A DNA stretch of 64,000 nucleotides from Marinobacter maroccanus (GTDB lineage Bacteria > Pseudomonadota > Gammaproteobacteria > Pseudomonadales > Oleiphilaceae), in assembly GCF_002933275.1 (NCBI RefSeq), contig NZ_PSSX01000004.1, positions 1 through 64,000 of the forward strand, written 5' to 3'. The translations under genes were made by a program, and so were the position numbers. The notes below the pieces were generated by a model. It ran no database searches, was not told the DNA's origin, and saw only the letters and a list, made by a program, of their open reading frames with translations. Positions 9,491-18,748 of the stretch are shown here, piece after piece. Numbering within the stretch: position 1 is the stretch's first letter; each line of letters begins with the position of its first letter.

Positions 9491-11167
9491 ATGACCGGAA
9501 AGAAAAAATCCGCCCAGGCCTCGGTAGAGGCCATGTATCGCGTATTCACGGTGCCTGAGGCGCCGGAATCGACGCTGAGCCGGATTGACCAGAACATCTC
9601 CCGCAATCTTGCAGGCTTTCTGCAGGAGCACATCGTTGCGGTTGAACGGGACCTCTCGGATGTGGAGAAAGACTTCTCCGACTACAGCATTCCCGAGAAG
9701 CCCGTCTTCGTATCTGAACAGGCCCAGTTTCTGCTCGACAAACTGGTGGCCAATTCCGTTCACACCGCCTCACCGGCCTTTATCGGGCACATGACCTCAG
9801 CGCTGCCTTACTTCATGCTGCCGCTGTCCAAGATCATGATTGCCCTGAACCAGAACCTGGTCAAAACCGAAACCTCCAAGGCGTTCACGCCCATGGAGCG
9901 CCAGGTCCTGGGCATGATCCACCGCCTGGTGTACCAGGAAGACGGCGCCTTCTACCGCAAGTGGATGCACGACCCCCGTTACGCCCTCGGTGCCATGTGC
10001 TCCGGCGGCACGGTCGCCAACCTCACCGCCCTGTGGGTCGCCCGCAACCGGGCGTTCCCGGCTGAAGGCAGCTTCCGGGGCCTGCACCAGGAAGGCCTGT
10101 TCCGGGCCCTGAAATACTACGGCTACGAAGGCGCCGCCATCGTCGTCTCCCGCCGCGGCCACTATTCCCTGCGCAAAGCCGCCGACGTGCTCGGCCTGGG
10201 CCGCGAATCCCTGATACCGGTGGATACCGACGACGAAAACCGCATCAACACTGACGCCCTGCGGGACAAGTGCCTGGAATTGCAGCGCCAGAAAATCAAG
10301 GTCATGGCCATCTGCGGCGTGGCCGGCACCACCGAAACCGGCAACGTCGACCCCCTGGATGCCATGGCCGACATCGCCCGGGAATTCGGCGCCCACTTCC
10401 ACGTGGACGCCGCCTGGGGCGGGCCCACGCTGTTCTCCCGCACCTACAAACATCTGCTGCGCGGCATCGAAAAGGCCGACTCGGTCACCTTCGACGCCCA
10501 CAAACAGCTCTACGTACCCATGGGCGTAGGCCTGGTCGTTTTCCGCGACCCGAGCCTGGCCAGCGCCGTGGAACACCACGCCCAGTACATCATCCGCAAG
10601 GGCTCACGGGACCTCGGCAGCACTACCCTGGAAGGCTCCCGGCCTGGCATGTCCATGCTGATCCACTCCGGCCTGAAAATCCTGGCCCGGGAAGGCTACG
10701 AGATCCTGATAGACCAGGGCATCGACAAGGCCAAGACCTTCGCGGAAATGATCGAAGCAGAACCGGATTTCGAGCTGGTTACCAAACCCGAACTGAACAT
10801 CCTGACCTACCGCTACTGCCCGGAAAACGTCCAGGAAGCCCTGGCCATTGCCGATCCCCTGCAGGCGGAAAAGCTCAACACCTGCCTGAACCGGATCACC
10901 AAGTTCATCCAGAAAACCCAACGGGAACGGGGCAAGGCATTCGTGTCACGGACCCGGCTGGAGCCGGCCCGCTACTTCAATTTCCCGTGCATCGTATTCC
11001 GGGTGGTACTGGCCAACCCGTTGACCACCAGGGAAATCCTGGCAGACATTCTTGCCGAGCAGAGAGAGTTGTCGCGGGATGAAGGTATCGAGGATGAGAT
11101 CAGCATCCTGCACCAGATGGCGGATGCTGTGTTGAAACAGACCACGCCGAGCGTGAGACAGGCCTGA
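9491..11167 (+). CDS. panP: PLP-dependent aspartate 1-decarboxylase, PanP-like
   Basis: A 558-residue group II PLP decarboxylase. Key segments are MCSGGTVANLTALWVARN (PLP phosphate region), HVDAAWGGPTLFS (Asp contacting the pyridine nitrogen) and SVTFDAHKQLYVPMGVG, with the Schiff-base Lys at about residue 338. Length and the N-terminal region match the Vibrio-type PanP enzymes that make beta-alanine for pantothenate from aspartate in species lacking PanD. Glutamate or aromatic amino-acid decarboxylation is the alternative. The ATG at 9491 follows an in-frame GTG three codons earlier; neither has a strong ribosome-binding site. Two small hairpins occur in the 188-base leader. Confidence 0.82.
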   Translation: MTGKKKSAQASVEAMYRVFTVPEAPESTLSRIDQNISRNLAGFLQEHIVAVERDLSDVEKDFSDYSIPEKPVFVSEQAQFLLDKLVANSVHTASPAFIGHMTSALPYFMLPLSKIMIALNQNLVKTETSKAFTPMERQVLGMIHRLVYQEDGAFYRKWMHDPRYALGAMCSGGTVANLTALWVARNRAFPAEGSFRGLHQEGLFRALKYYGYEGAAIVVSRRGHYSLRKAADVLGLGRESLIPVDTDDENRINTDALRDKCLELQRQKIKVMAICGVAGTTETGNVDPLDAMADIAREFGAHFHVDAAWGGPTLFSRTYKHLLRGIEKADSVTFDAHKQLYVPMGVGLVVFRDPSLASAVEHHAQYIIRKGSRDLGSTTLEGSRPGMSMLIHSGLKILAREGYEILIDQGIDKAKTFAEMIEAEPDFELVTKPELNILTYRYCPENVQEALAIADPLQAEKLNTCLNRITKFIQKTQRERGKAFVSRTRLEPARYFNFPCIVFRVVLANPLTTREILADILAEQRELSRDEGIEDEISILHQMADAVLKQTTPSVRQA

Positions 11168-11188
11168 AGGCGATTCAACAAGTTTGGC

Positions 11189-11302
11189 GAGTCAGCAGGG
11201 TGGGTGTTTCGAAAACTGTGCGGAGCCATGGATGGCGGAGCCCAAGCGTCACAGGGACGTGCCGCAAGGAGCGTGTTTTCGAAACACCCACCCTGCTGGC
11301 TC
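11189..11302. repeat. Long palindromic intergenic repeat, copy 1 (shared core, private arms)
   Basis: Arms 11189-11216 and 11275-11302 are complementary over 28 bases with a single G:T; the inner 24 are perfect. They enclose a 58-base core that begins GTGCGGAGCCATGGATGGCG. The same core recurs at 32351-32403 inside arms of unrelated sequence. This copy lies between the convergent panP and a small minus-strand gene, where it could terminate both transcripts, but no T-tract follows either arm. Confidence 0.8.
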
Positions 11303-11339
11303 TTCCCCGAGGCTTTAGGCCCCGTAACCTAGGGGAATC

Positions 11340-11606
11340 TCAGTAAAGCGCCTCTTCATCATCCAGAACATCATGGATGATATCCAGGAACATCTTATCC
11401 GCCTCACTCCAGTTCTCCGGAATCCGGATATTGGTGCTGGCACTGATCTCCTGTGCAATCAGCTCCTCGGCATTCGGCTGACCACGATGCTTGCGGGCGA
11501 TCTCCATGGATTTAACGGCAATGGTCGGATCGCTGAGAACCTTCTTGATAAAGGTCCTCAGCTCATCAATCATCTTCGCCTGACGGCTTTCAACGGATGA
11601 ACTCAT
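11340..11606 (-). CDS. Small protein of unknown function
   Basis: An 88-residue, mostly helical, soluble protein (MSSSVESRQAKMIDELRTFIKK at the start; an acidic LDDEEALY tail). It has no signal peptide, membrane segment or Cys motif. I do not recognise the family. A GGAG 9 bases before the ATG and codon use like the neighbours support it as a real gene. It is convergent with panP and separated from the upstream PiT gene by 89 bases, so it is probably monocistronic. Confidence 0.65.
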   Translation of the reverse strand: MSSSVESRQAKMIDELRTFIKKVLSDPTIAVKSMEIARKHRGQPNAEELIAQEISASTNIRIPENWSEADKMFLDIIHDVLDDEEALY

Positions 11607-11695
11607 ACTTCACTCCATGGACAAATAGGCTTGAGGGGTGAGCCACCCCTTTTGAAAGATAGTATGACCAAACTCGGTTTATACAACCAGCCCGG

Positions 11696-13255
11696 TCAGA
11701 TCAACAAGCCCCGGAGCGTAAAGAACAGGATCGCCGCCATGATGGCAGACGCCGGCACAGTGATGATCCAGGCCGCCGCAATGCGCACCAGGTGCGAACG
11801 CTTCACCATTTCTTCCCGGTAGATCTTCTTCAGGCGCTTGCGCTCGGACTTGGACAGAGGCACCTGTTTTTTCTTCTTGGCCTGCTTGAGCAGATTCTCC
11901 ATCTCCTCCACCGAGGCATTACGGAAATCATCCAGGAAGGGCTTGAGACGCTCCTGCTCGGCAGGATCGTGGTGCTCCATGATTTTGTGCAGCTGGGTTG
12001 CATAGTTGGACTTCAGGTACTCCCTGAGGAAGCCCACGCCGAACACGCCGCCAATGGCGATGTGGGTGGAACTGACCGGCAGGCCCAGCTGGGACGCGAG
12101 GATCACCGTAAGCGCCGCCGAAAGAGCAATACAGAAGGCACGGGTCTTGTCTAGTTCGGTGATTTCACTGCCAACGGTCTTGATCAGGCGCGGCCCGAAC
12201 AGCATCAGGCCAACGGCCAGACCCAGGGCACCCACCATCATCACCCACAGCGGAATGCTCGCAGAGGTCACAACCGCCCCGGCAGACAGGGCATCATTGA
12301 TGGCCGCCAGCGGACCAATGGCGTTGGCCACATCATTGGCACCGTGAGCAAAACTCAGCAGGGCGGCAGCAAAGATCAACGGCCAGGTAAACAGGGTATT
12401 CACACCCGCCGAACTGTTCTCCATGGTCGATGCCATGCGGCCCACGAGGGTGCGCATGATGAAAAAGACGACGGCAGCCGCAGCAAGACCGATCAGCGTC
12501 GCCTCAAGAAAATCGACTTTGACGATTTTCTTTACGCCCTTGATCATCAGATAGGTTCCGAAAGCCCAGGCCATGATTGCCACTAGCCAGGGAACAAAGG
12601 TCCTGGCTGCCGGAATGACCTCTTTCCGATATAGCACGGTCTTCTTGATCGCGAACAGGAACAGGGCTGCCAGCGCACCACCGAGAACCGGCGAAATTAC
12701 CCAGCTGGCGGCAATCTTGCCCATCACCGCCCAGTCTGCGATTCCCCAGCCACCGGCGGCGATACCGGCGCCCAGAACGCCACCAACAATGGAGTGGGTT
12801 GTAGACACAGGCGCACCCATCCAGGTGGCCAGATTCAGCCAGAGCGCGCCCGCCAGCAAGGCGGCGGTCATCAGCCAGACGAACGCCCGACCGTCTTCCA
12901 GGCTGGAGGGGTCGATGATGCCCCCCTTGATGGTGGAAACCACGTCACCGCCCGCGATAATCGCACCGCCCGCCTCAAAAATGGCGGCAATAACGACAGC
13001 CGCACCCAGGGACAAAGCCCCGGAACCCACGGCGGGGCCAACATTGTTGGCAACGTCATTGGCGCCGATATTGATCGCCATGTAACCGCCAATGACCGCG
13101 GCGGCCATTAGCAACATGCTGCTGGGCATTCCCTGACTGAATGCTCCGACAGTCAGCCACACGCCCAGTAAAAAAAGCAGGCTGATGCCGACCCTGTATC
13201 GTTCCGTGGTAGGGCTGGTAAGAAGGGTATCCAGGAATCCGCTCGAACGGGCCAT
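11696..13255 (-). CDS. pit: PiT-family inorganic phosphate transporter
   Basis: A 519-residue membrane permease with about ten hydrophobic segments. The two duplicated PiT signatures are present: YMAINIGANDVANNVGPAVGSG near residue 60-80 and SFAHGANDVANAIGPLAAI near 290-310. The second half also has GLPVSSTHIAIGGVFGVG, paired with GAPVSTTHSIVGGVLGAG in the first half. A charged cytoplasmic stretch (residues about 420-480, rich in Lys and Glu) separates the last segments. The family imports phosphate or metal-phosphate using the proton or sodium gradient, with low affinity compared with Pst. No Pho box is evident upstream. Confidence 0.93.
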   Translation of the reverse strand: MARSSGFLDTLLTSPTTERYRVGISLLFLLGVWLTVGAFSQGMPSSMLLMAAAVIGGYMAINIGANDVANNVGPAVGSGALSLGAAVVIAAIFEAGGAIIAGGDVVSTIKGGIIDPSSLEDGRAFVWLMTAALLAGALWLNLATWMGAPVSTTHSIVGGVLGAGIAAGGWGIADWAVMGKIAASWVISPVLGGALAALFLFAIKKTVLYRKEVIPAARTFVPWLVAIMAWAFGTYLMIKGVKKIVKVDFLEATLIGLAAAAVVFFIMRTLVGRMASTMENSSAGVNTLFTWPLIFAAALLSFAHGANDVANAIGPLAAINDALSAGAVVTSASIPLWVMMVGALGLAVGLMLFGPRLIKTVGSEITELDKTRAFCIALSAALTVILASQLGLPVSSTHIAIGGVFGVGFLREYLKSNYATQLHKIMEHHDPAEQERLKPFLDDFRNASVEEMENLLKQAKKKKQVPLSKSERKRLKKIYREEMVKRSHLVRIAAAWIITVPASAIMAAILFFTLRGLLI

Positions 13256-13463
13256 AACAGATCAGGTCTCGTTTAGTCTGTGAGGATTGGGGGCGAGCTC
13301 TGTCGCGCGGCAACTATAAAATTTTTGACATGAAAATGAAATAAAACGGTCACAATTCACACAGACTAACCAAATCACAGACGGGAGTGCAAAAACGCAC
13401 TAAATTGACTCATAATTCCGAAAATAAGTGTAAAAATTACAAAAACAGCAAAATAAGGTTCCC

Positions 13464-14567
13464 ATGCCTCACTCTCCTTCCTCCGGGCAGCTTGCTGCCG
13501 GCGAACGGGAAGACGCCCAGGTCTCGCGTCTGCTTACCTGGCTCTCGGCAACCGCTATCGCTTTTCTGGTTGGCATCGGTACCAAGGCCTGGTTCGCCGG
13601 ACACACAACCCATGCCTGGGTGCTCTGGTCCTTCATCGGTCTGATTGCCGTGAATATGCTGCACTTTGCCAGCACCGGTAACCGCGCACGCCAGAAAGCC
13701 GGGATGATCGTTATTGTCGGCCTGCTTTTCACCTACCTGATTGCGTCCGGCGGCGAGAGCAACACCGGGCCACTCTGGTTCTACGTCTTTCCGCCGCTGC
13801 TGTTCTACCTGACCGACCTGAAAACCGGTACGGCCGTTCTGCTATTCTGCTATCTGATTGCGGTCGTGGTATTCCAGTTTCCCGGGCTGCCCTTGGTGTC
13901 CGCGGAATACAGCATGGATTTCAAGATTCGTTTTTTCGCTGCCCTGACCTTTGAATCCATTTTCTGCTTTGTCCTTGAAGCCAGCCGTCTGAAGGCACGC
14001 AATGAACTTCTGGCCCTTGCGGAAACCCACGAGCATGCAGCACGGACGGACGAGCTCACCGGGCTGGCCAACCGCCGTGACATGCAGAACCGCCTGACCA
14101 TGGAGTTTTCCCGCTACCAGCGCTCCGGCCATCACTTCTCCATTGCCCTGATCGATCTCGATCTTTTCAAACAGATCAACGACCAGTTCGGGCACGACGC
14201 TGGCGACGATGTCCTGCGGGAGTTCGCTGCATTGATGCGAACCGTGATTCGGCAGGCGGATGTCGCGGCGCGATGGGGCGGCGAAGAATTTCTGGTGCTA
14301 TTGCCTGACACTTCCCTGCTCCAGGCCCTGACACTGGCTGAAAGATTGCGGTCTCAAGTTGCCGGGCACCCGTTCCGGTTCAGGGATCAGTCGTTACCGG
14401 TGACCATCAGCGCCGGTGTCTGCTCCATTGCCAAGGCCCGCTCACTTGATGATCTGCTCAAACAGGCGGACCTGAACCTCTACAATGCCAAGGAATCCGG
14501 GCGCAACCGGATAGCACCGCGGGTTCGTAGCCAGGAAAAGGAGTCCTCACCCATCCGCTCACCTTGA
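13464..14567 (+). CDS. Membrane diguanylate cyclase (GGDEF)
   Basis: A 367-residue protein with about five or six N-terminal transmembrane helices (residues 22-170) and a cytoplasmic GGDEF domain (about 190-355). The active site is GGEEF at 272-276. An RxxD inhibitory site (RQAD, 263-266) stands at the canonical spacing before it, so product feedback by c-di-GMP is expected. The linker has the usual DELTGLANRR. It should make cyclic di-GMP from two GTP in response to an unknown membrane signal. AAGG precedes the ATG, and the 208-base upstream gap is AT-rich. The EAL protein just downstream is a possible opposing enzyme. Confidence 0.93.
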   Translation: MPHSPSSGQLAAGEREDAQVSRLLTWLSATAIAFLVGIGTKAWFAGHTTHAWVLWSFIGLIAVNMLHFASTGNRARQKAGMIVIVGLLFTYLIASGGESNTGPLWFYVFPPLLFYLTDLKTGTAVLLFCYLIAVVVFQFPGLPLVSAEYSMDFKIRFFAALTFESIFCFVLEASRLKARNELLALAETHEHAARTDELTGLANRRDMQNRLTMEFSRYQRSGHHFSIALIDLDLFKQINDQFGHDAGDDVLREFAALMRTVIRQADVAARWGGEEFLVLLPDTSLLQALTLAERLRSQVAGHPFRFRDQSLPVTISAGVCSIAKARSLDDLLKQADLNLYNAKESGRNRIAPRVRSQEKESSPIRSP

Positions 14568-14646
14568 GGCAGCAAAGCACTCCCGCTATGATCGTGCGCC
14601 ACCGAATAACCGTATGGTCATTTCCACGGCAGCGAACAGGTAACCT

Positions 14647-15093
14647 ATGACATCAATCAGAATCCTGGTGGGCAGCGTCTACGGTGGCGCACTCCTGACG
14701 GCCAGAGCCATCAAGAAGCAGCTGGAAGGCGAGGGGCACCACGTGACCGTGCTGGAAAATCCGGCCCTGGACGACATCACCTCGAACAATGATCCGCTTC
14801 TGGTGTGCACATCCACAACCGGGCAGGGTGAACTGCCAGCGAATCTACTGCCTTTCTATCTGGACCTTCGGGACCAGCTGCCCCAACAGCCCGGCCGGCC
14901 ATTTGGCATAATCGTGCTGGGTGACAGCTCCTACGGTGACACCTTCTGTGGCGCCGGCGACCTGGTCGAGGAAGCGCTTTACGAAACCGCTGCCCGCAAG
15001 GTGGGAGACACGCTTCGAATTGATGCCCTGGAAACCATGGAGCCGGAAGCCGAAGCCCTGCCCTGGGTCCGGTCATGGCTTGAGCAGATCTGA
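14647..15093 (+). CDS. Flavodoxin (MioC-like)
   Basis: A 148-residue flavodoxin fold. GSVYGGALLTARAI is the FMN-phosphate loop, in a variant form, with SVYGGA where the consensus is T-x-T-G-x-T. CTSTTGQGELPANLLPF (about 55-71) and VLGDSSYGDTFCGAGD (95-110) are the two isoalloxazine loops. It is an electron carrier of the cytoplasm; length and motifs best fit the short MioC-type flavodoxins. Its redox partner is not indicated by neighbours. It lies between a diguanylate cyclase and an EAL protein, on the same strand but with separate gaps. Confidence 0.85.
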   Translation: MTSIRILVGSVYGGALLTARAIKKQLEGEGHHVTVLENPALDDITSNNDPLLVCTSTTGQGELPANLLPFYLDLRDQLPQQPGRPFGIIVLGDSSYGDTFCGAGDLVEEALYETAARKVGDTLRIDALETMEPEAEALPWVRSWLEQI

Positions 15094-15195
15094 GTCCTGG
15101 CTACAAAATTTTGCCAAACAGGCCCTGCCGGTGACTTGAGCCGCCAAAGGCGACACGCCATACTCCTTTGGACAACGACAATCAAACGGTACGAC

Positions 15196-17754
15196 GTGGC
15201 ATCCACTTTCTGGCTTCGTTTACTGATAACACTGCTGCTGTTATCGGGTCTGGCTGCCCCATCACTGGGGGCTGAGGATTCCTATGTACCGCAGATCGAG
15301 TATCTGCGCGCCGCCCCGGATGAAAACCTGACAGCCAGTGAAGCCCTTGCCTCCAGTGACTGGCAAACCCTCGAGGAAGAAAGCCCGAATTTCGGTTACA
15401 TCCGGGATACCGTCTGGCTTCGGTTTCCGGTGGCCCACCCTGCCGCTATCAATCTGCTGGAAGTCCGCTACTCACAACTGGACAAACTCACCTTCCATCT
15501 GCTGGAAAACGGGCGCATTGCCCGACGCATAGTGACCGGGGACCATGTACCCTTCGATCAGCGGCCTATTCTGCACCGGCATTTCCTGTTCCCCTTCGAA
15601 CAGAGCATCGCCAGCGAGTACCAGATTCTGCTGGAGGTGCACACCGAGGGAGCCATGCAGATTCCGGTTCGACTCTGGAACGCCCAGACTTTTTTCGAGC
15701 ATTCATCCACTGAAGACCAGATGCACGCGGTCTACTACGGCATCCTGATCACGGTCATTTTCTTCAACCTGTTTATCTTCGCCGCTCTCCGAGAGCCGGT
15801 GTACCTGCTCTATGTGCTCTCGACACTGGGCTATCTATTGCTGATAGGCAGCCTGAACGGTGCCACATTTCAGTTTCTTTGGCCGAACAGTCCTGCTCTG
15901 CAAAACCAGATCATGTTGCTAGCTGTACCTTTTTCCCTGCTGTTCACACTGATGTTCTCCCGCTCATTCCTGAAACTGACGCACACAGGCCCTGTCCTGA
16001 ATCGGCTCGTGCTATTCATGATTTCACTGAATGCCGTGGTTGCCTTGATGACGTTCTTTCTCGATTACAGCACCGGCAGTCGACTGACCGTAGCCCTGGC
16101 AATACCCAGCTGCCTGCTGCTCACTGTCCTGGGTCCAGTCCAATGGTGGAAGGGAAACCCACAGGCCGGCTATTACACGGTGGCCTGGGCGGCACTGACG
16201 TTGGGCAGTGCCATTACCGCGGCCAATAAATACGGCCTGCTGCCCAACAATTTTGTCACCACCTACGGCATGCAGATCGGATCGGCACTGGAAGCCATTC
16301 TGCTCACGCTGGCGTTAGCGGCACGGCTCTACCAGGAACGGCAGGACAAAGTGGACGCCCGGGAAGCAGAACTGAAGGCCCTGGCGGCAAGGAGGTCGGC
16401 AGAGTTAAAACTGATGGATCATGCGCTGCACAATCCCCTCACCGGACTTCCCAATCGCGGCAGCCTTGAGATGATGCTGAACGACCTGATGCTGCGCAGC
16501 CCCGAGCGACGCTATGGCGTTGCCATTATCCACCTGAACAACCTGCAGTCGGTCACCAAAACCCTCGGGCACCGCAACAGTGACCGGATTCTGGAACTGG
16601 CGTCCAAGCACTACAATGCCGTGGCGCGGGAACTGCCGGGCGCCATGCCCGTGGAGCAGAGTGACCAGCGGGATTTCTACCTGGCATCACTGGATCCTCA
16701 GACCTTCGCGTTTATCGTCGACGCCGATGCCACAGGCTCCGTGCCCAGGGCCATTCTCAAGGCCCTGGAAGGCATACGGTACCCGATCGACTATCTGGGC
16801 ATGCAGATTCCCCTGGACCCAAGGCTTGGGGTGGCAATTTTTCCGGACCATGGCACCGATGCCAATACCCTGATACGCCGAGCAGTGATCGCCGAGGGCT
16901 CGGATTCGGCGCGTGAGCGGGGCATTGCCTATTACAAGTCCATGAAAGACTCCTACAGTGCGGACCGGCTGACCCTGGTTTCGGAGCTGCGACACGCCCT
17001 GGACACCAACGAGCTTGTGCTGTTCATGCAGCCCAAGCAGAGCCTGAAAACAGACCGGATAGTCGGCGTTGAAGTCTTGATTCGGTGGCCCGGCCGGGCG
17101 AAACCGGTCCGCGCCGATGAGATTGTCAGTCTTGCGGAACAAACCGGGCTGATCAAACCGCTGACCCGATGGGTACTTGAGCAATCAATGGAGCTGCGCT
17201 CACGGCTGCTGGAACGCGGCTGGCCCCTGAACGTATCCATCAATATTTCGCCCAACAATCTGCGGGAACCGGACTTTCCCATCTTTGTCCAGCGTCTGAT
17301 GAACAGCTACCACAGCCATCAGGGTTCGATTATTTTTGAGGTAACGGAAACCTCCATGATGCAGGACCCGGCCAACTCCCTGCGGGCGCTGAAATCACTC
17401 AGCGCCACCGGCATTCCCGTATCGATTGATGACTTTGGCTCCGGCTATTCCTCACTGTCCTACATCAAGCAGCTACCTGCGAGCGAGGTCAAGATTGATC
17501 GCTCACTGGTTACCGAGCTGATCACCGAGGCAGAAGACCGGGTGATTGTGCAGACTACCATTGATATGTGCCACAGCCTGGGCTATCAGGTGGTGGCCGA
17601 GGGTGTGGAAGATGAAGTCACCGCCAATCTGCTCAGGGACATGGGCTGCGACATGATCCAGGGTTTCCTGCTGACACCGCCGCTGCCGTTCGATGAACTG
17701 ATGGACTGGCTGGACCGGAACCATCAGCAACCGGACCAGCGCAAGCTGGGGTAG
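15196..17754 (+). CDS. 7TMR-DISM sensor with degenerate GGDEF and EAL domain
   Basis: About 852 residues. A signal peptide (FWLRLLITLLLLSGLAAPSLGA) is followed by a periplasmic 7TMR-DISMED2-like domain (about 30-165), seven transmembrane helices (about 175-380), a GGDEF domain lacking the GGDEF motif (about 410-580) and an EAL domain (about 595-845). The EAL motif reads EVLIRW, keeping the metal-binding Glu. The other catalytic segments are intact: NVSINISPNNL, FEVTETSMM, DDFGSGYSSLSYI, KIDRSLV, VAEGVED and QGFLLTPPLP. It probably degrades c-di-GMP. I chose GTG at 15196, which puts the signal peptide at the N-terminus; TTG at 15136 is an alternative. Neither has a strong ribosome-binding site. 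Confidence 0.88.
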   Translation: MASTFWLRLLITLLLLSGLAAPSLGAEDSYVPQIEYLRAAPDENLTASEALASSDWQTLEEESPNFGYIRDTVWLRFPVAHPAAINLLEVRYSQLDKLTFHLLENGRIARRIVTGDHVPFDQRPILHRHFLFPFEQSIASEYQILLEVHTEGAMQIPVRLWNAQTFFEHSSTEDQMHAVYYGILITVIFFNLFIFAALREPVYLLYVLSTLGYLLLIGSLNGATFQFLWPNSPALQNQIMLLAVPFSLLFTLMFSRSFLKLTHTGPVLNRLVLFMISLNAVVALMTFFLDYSTGSRLTVALAIPSCLLLTVLGPVQWWKGNPQAGYYTVAWAALTLGSAITAANKYGLLPNNFVTTYGMQIGSALEAILLTLALAARLYQERQDKVDAREAELKALAARRSAELKLMDHALHNPLTGLPNRGSLEMMLNDLMLRSPERRYGVAIIHLNNLQSVTKTLGHRNSDRILELASKHYNAVARELPGAMPVEQSDQRDFYLASLDPQTFAFIVDADATGSVPRAILKALEGIRYPIDYLGMQIPLDPRLGVAIFPDHGTDANTLIRRAVIAEGSDSARERGIAYYKSMKDSYSADRLTLVSELRHALDTNELVLFMQPKQSLKTDRIVGVEVLIRWPGRAKPVRADEIVSLAEQTGLIKPLTRWVLEQSMELRSRLLERGWPLNVSINISPNNLREPDFPIFVQRLMNSYHSHQGSIIFEVTETSMMQDPANSLRALKSLSATGIPVSIDDFGSGYSSLSYIKQLPASEVKIDRSLVTELITEAEDRVIVQTTIDMCHSLGYQVVAEGVEDEVTANLLRDMGCDMIQGFLLTPPLPFDELMDWLDRNHQQPDQRKLG

Positions 17755-17758
17755 CCGC

Positions 17759-18616
17759 CTAGGACCTCTGACGAATCAGGGCTTCCTGGGTGGTGGATGC
17801 CACCAGCACACCGTCCTGGTTGAAGAAATTGCCGCGATTGAAACCCCGCCCGGCCGAAGCGCTGGGGCTGTCCTTGTCGTAAAGCAGCCATTCGTCCATG
17901 CGGAAATCCCGGTGGAACCAGATGGCATGGTCCAGGCTGGCCACCTGCAACCCCTTGCTCATGAACGTCAGGCCGTGCGGGTTCAGGGAAGTACCGAGAA
18001 ACTGGAAGTCCGATGCGTAAGTCAGTAGGCAGCGGTGAAGCACAGGATCGTCCGGCAGGTGCCCCTGGGCACGAAACCAGCTCTGCTTGTGGGGCGGGCG
18101 CTTCTCCGGCTTCAGGGGATTGACCGGGTTTACCGGCCGGATCTCGATAGGGCGGTCCCGGGTCAGGATCGGCCGCATTTTTTCCGGCACCTGGGGCGCC
18201 AGAAGTTGGCCCCATTCCTGTTCCGAGCGAAGCGTTTCCGGGTCCGGCGCATCCGGCATGGTCAGCTGATGCTCGAAACCTTCCTCGGCCACCTGGAACG
18301 ACATGGAGCCGGTCAGGATTTCCTTGCCATCCTGGCGGGCAATCACCCGACGCACCGAGAAACTGCCACCGTCGCGAACGCGCTGGACCTCGTAGTCGAT
18401 GGGCATATCCTGATTGCCCGGGCGCAGAAAGTAGGCATGGAGGGAATGACAGAGGCGCCCTTCAACGGTTCGACTGGCGGCCATCAACGCCTGGCCAAGA
18501 ACCTGCCCGCCAAACACGTTGGGAAAGCCCAGATCCTCGCTGTCACCCTGAAAATGGTCGTCACCGATGGGCGAGAGATCCAGCAACTCCACCAGTTTCT
18601 TGGTTACCTCAAGCAT
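17759..18616 (-). CDS. tesB: Acyl-CoA thioesterase II
   Basis: A 285-residue TesB with the double hot-dog fold (E. coli TesB is 286). Family marks are VFGGQVLGQALMAASRTV near residue 35, LHAYFLRPGNQDMPIDYEV, and SLDHAIWFHRDFRMDEWLLYD with the catalytic Asp region near 230. It hydrolyses medium- and long-chain acyl-CoA to free fatty acid and CoA. AGGAG precedes the ATG. It ends 4 bases from the stop of the convergent EAL gene. The window also holds FadE and an AidB-like dehydrogenase, in line with active fatty-acid metabolism. Confidence 0.93.
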   Translation of the reverse strand: MLEVTKKLVELLDLSPIGDDHFQGDSEDLGFPNVFGGQVLGQALMAASRTVEGRLCHSLHAYFLRPGNQDMPIDYEVQRVRDGGSFSVRRVIARQDGKEILTGSMSFQVAEEGFEHQLTMPDAPDPETLRSEQEWGQLLAPQVPEKMRPILTRDRPIEIRPVNPVNPLKPEKRPPHKQSWFRAQGHLPDDPVLHRCLLTYASDFQFLGTSLNPHGLTFMSKGLQVASLDHAIWFHRDFRMDEWLLYDKDSPSASAGRGFNRGNFFNQDGVLVASTTQEALIRQRS

Positions 18617-18703
18617 GCCTGCTCCTGTGATTTCGTTAGCACACGAAGGAGTTTTCTACCGCAAGCGGCGAAATTTCGCAATGAAAAGCCGTCGCCGGCA
18701 GTG

Positions 18704-18732
18704 ACAAAACAGCCCCGTGGAACCGGGGCTGT
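18704..18732 (-). terminator. Rho-independent terminator of rubA-rubB
   Basis: Stem 18709-18717 pairs perfectly with 18724-18732 (ACAGCCCCG/CGGGGCTGT, 6-base loop). Read on the minus strand, it is followed by TTTTG. It lies 17 bases beyond the rubredoxin reductase stop. Confidence 0.75.
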
Positions 18733-18748
18733 GGAATGGTAAGGAGCG

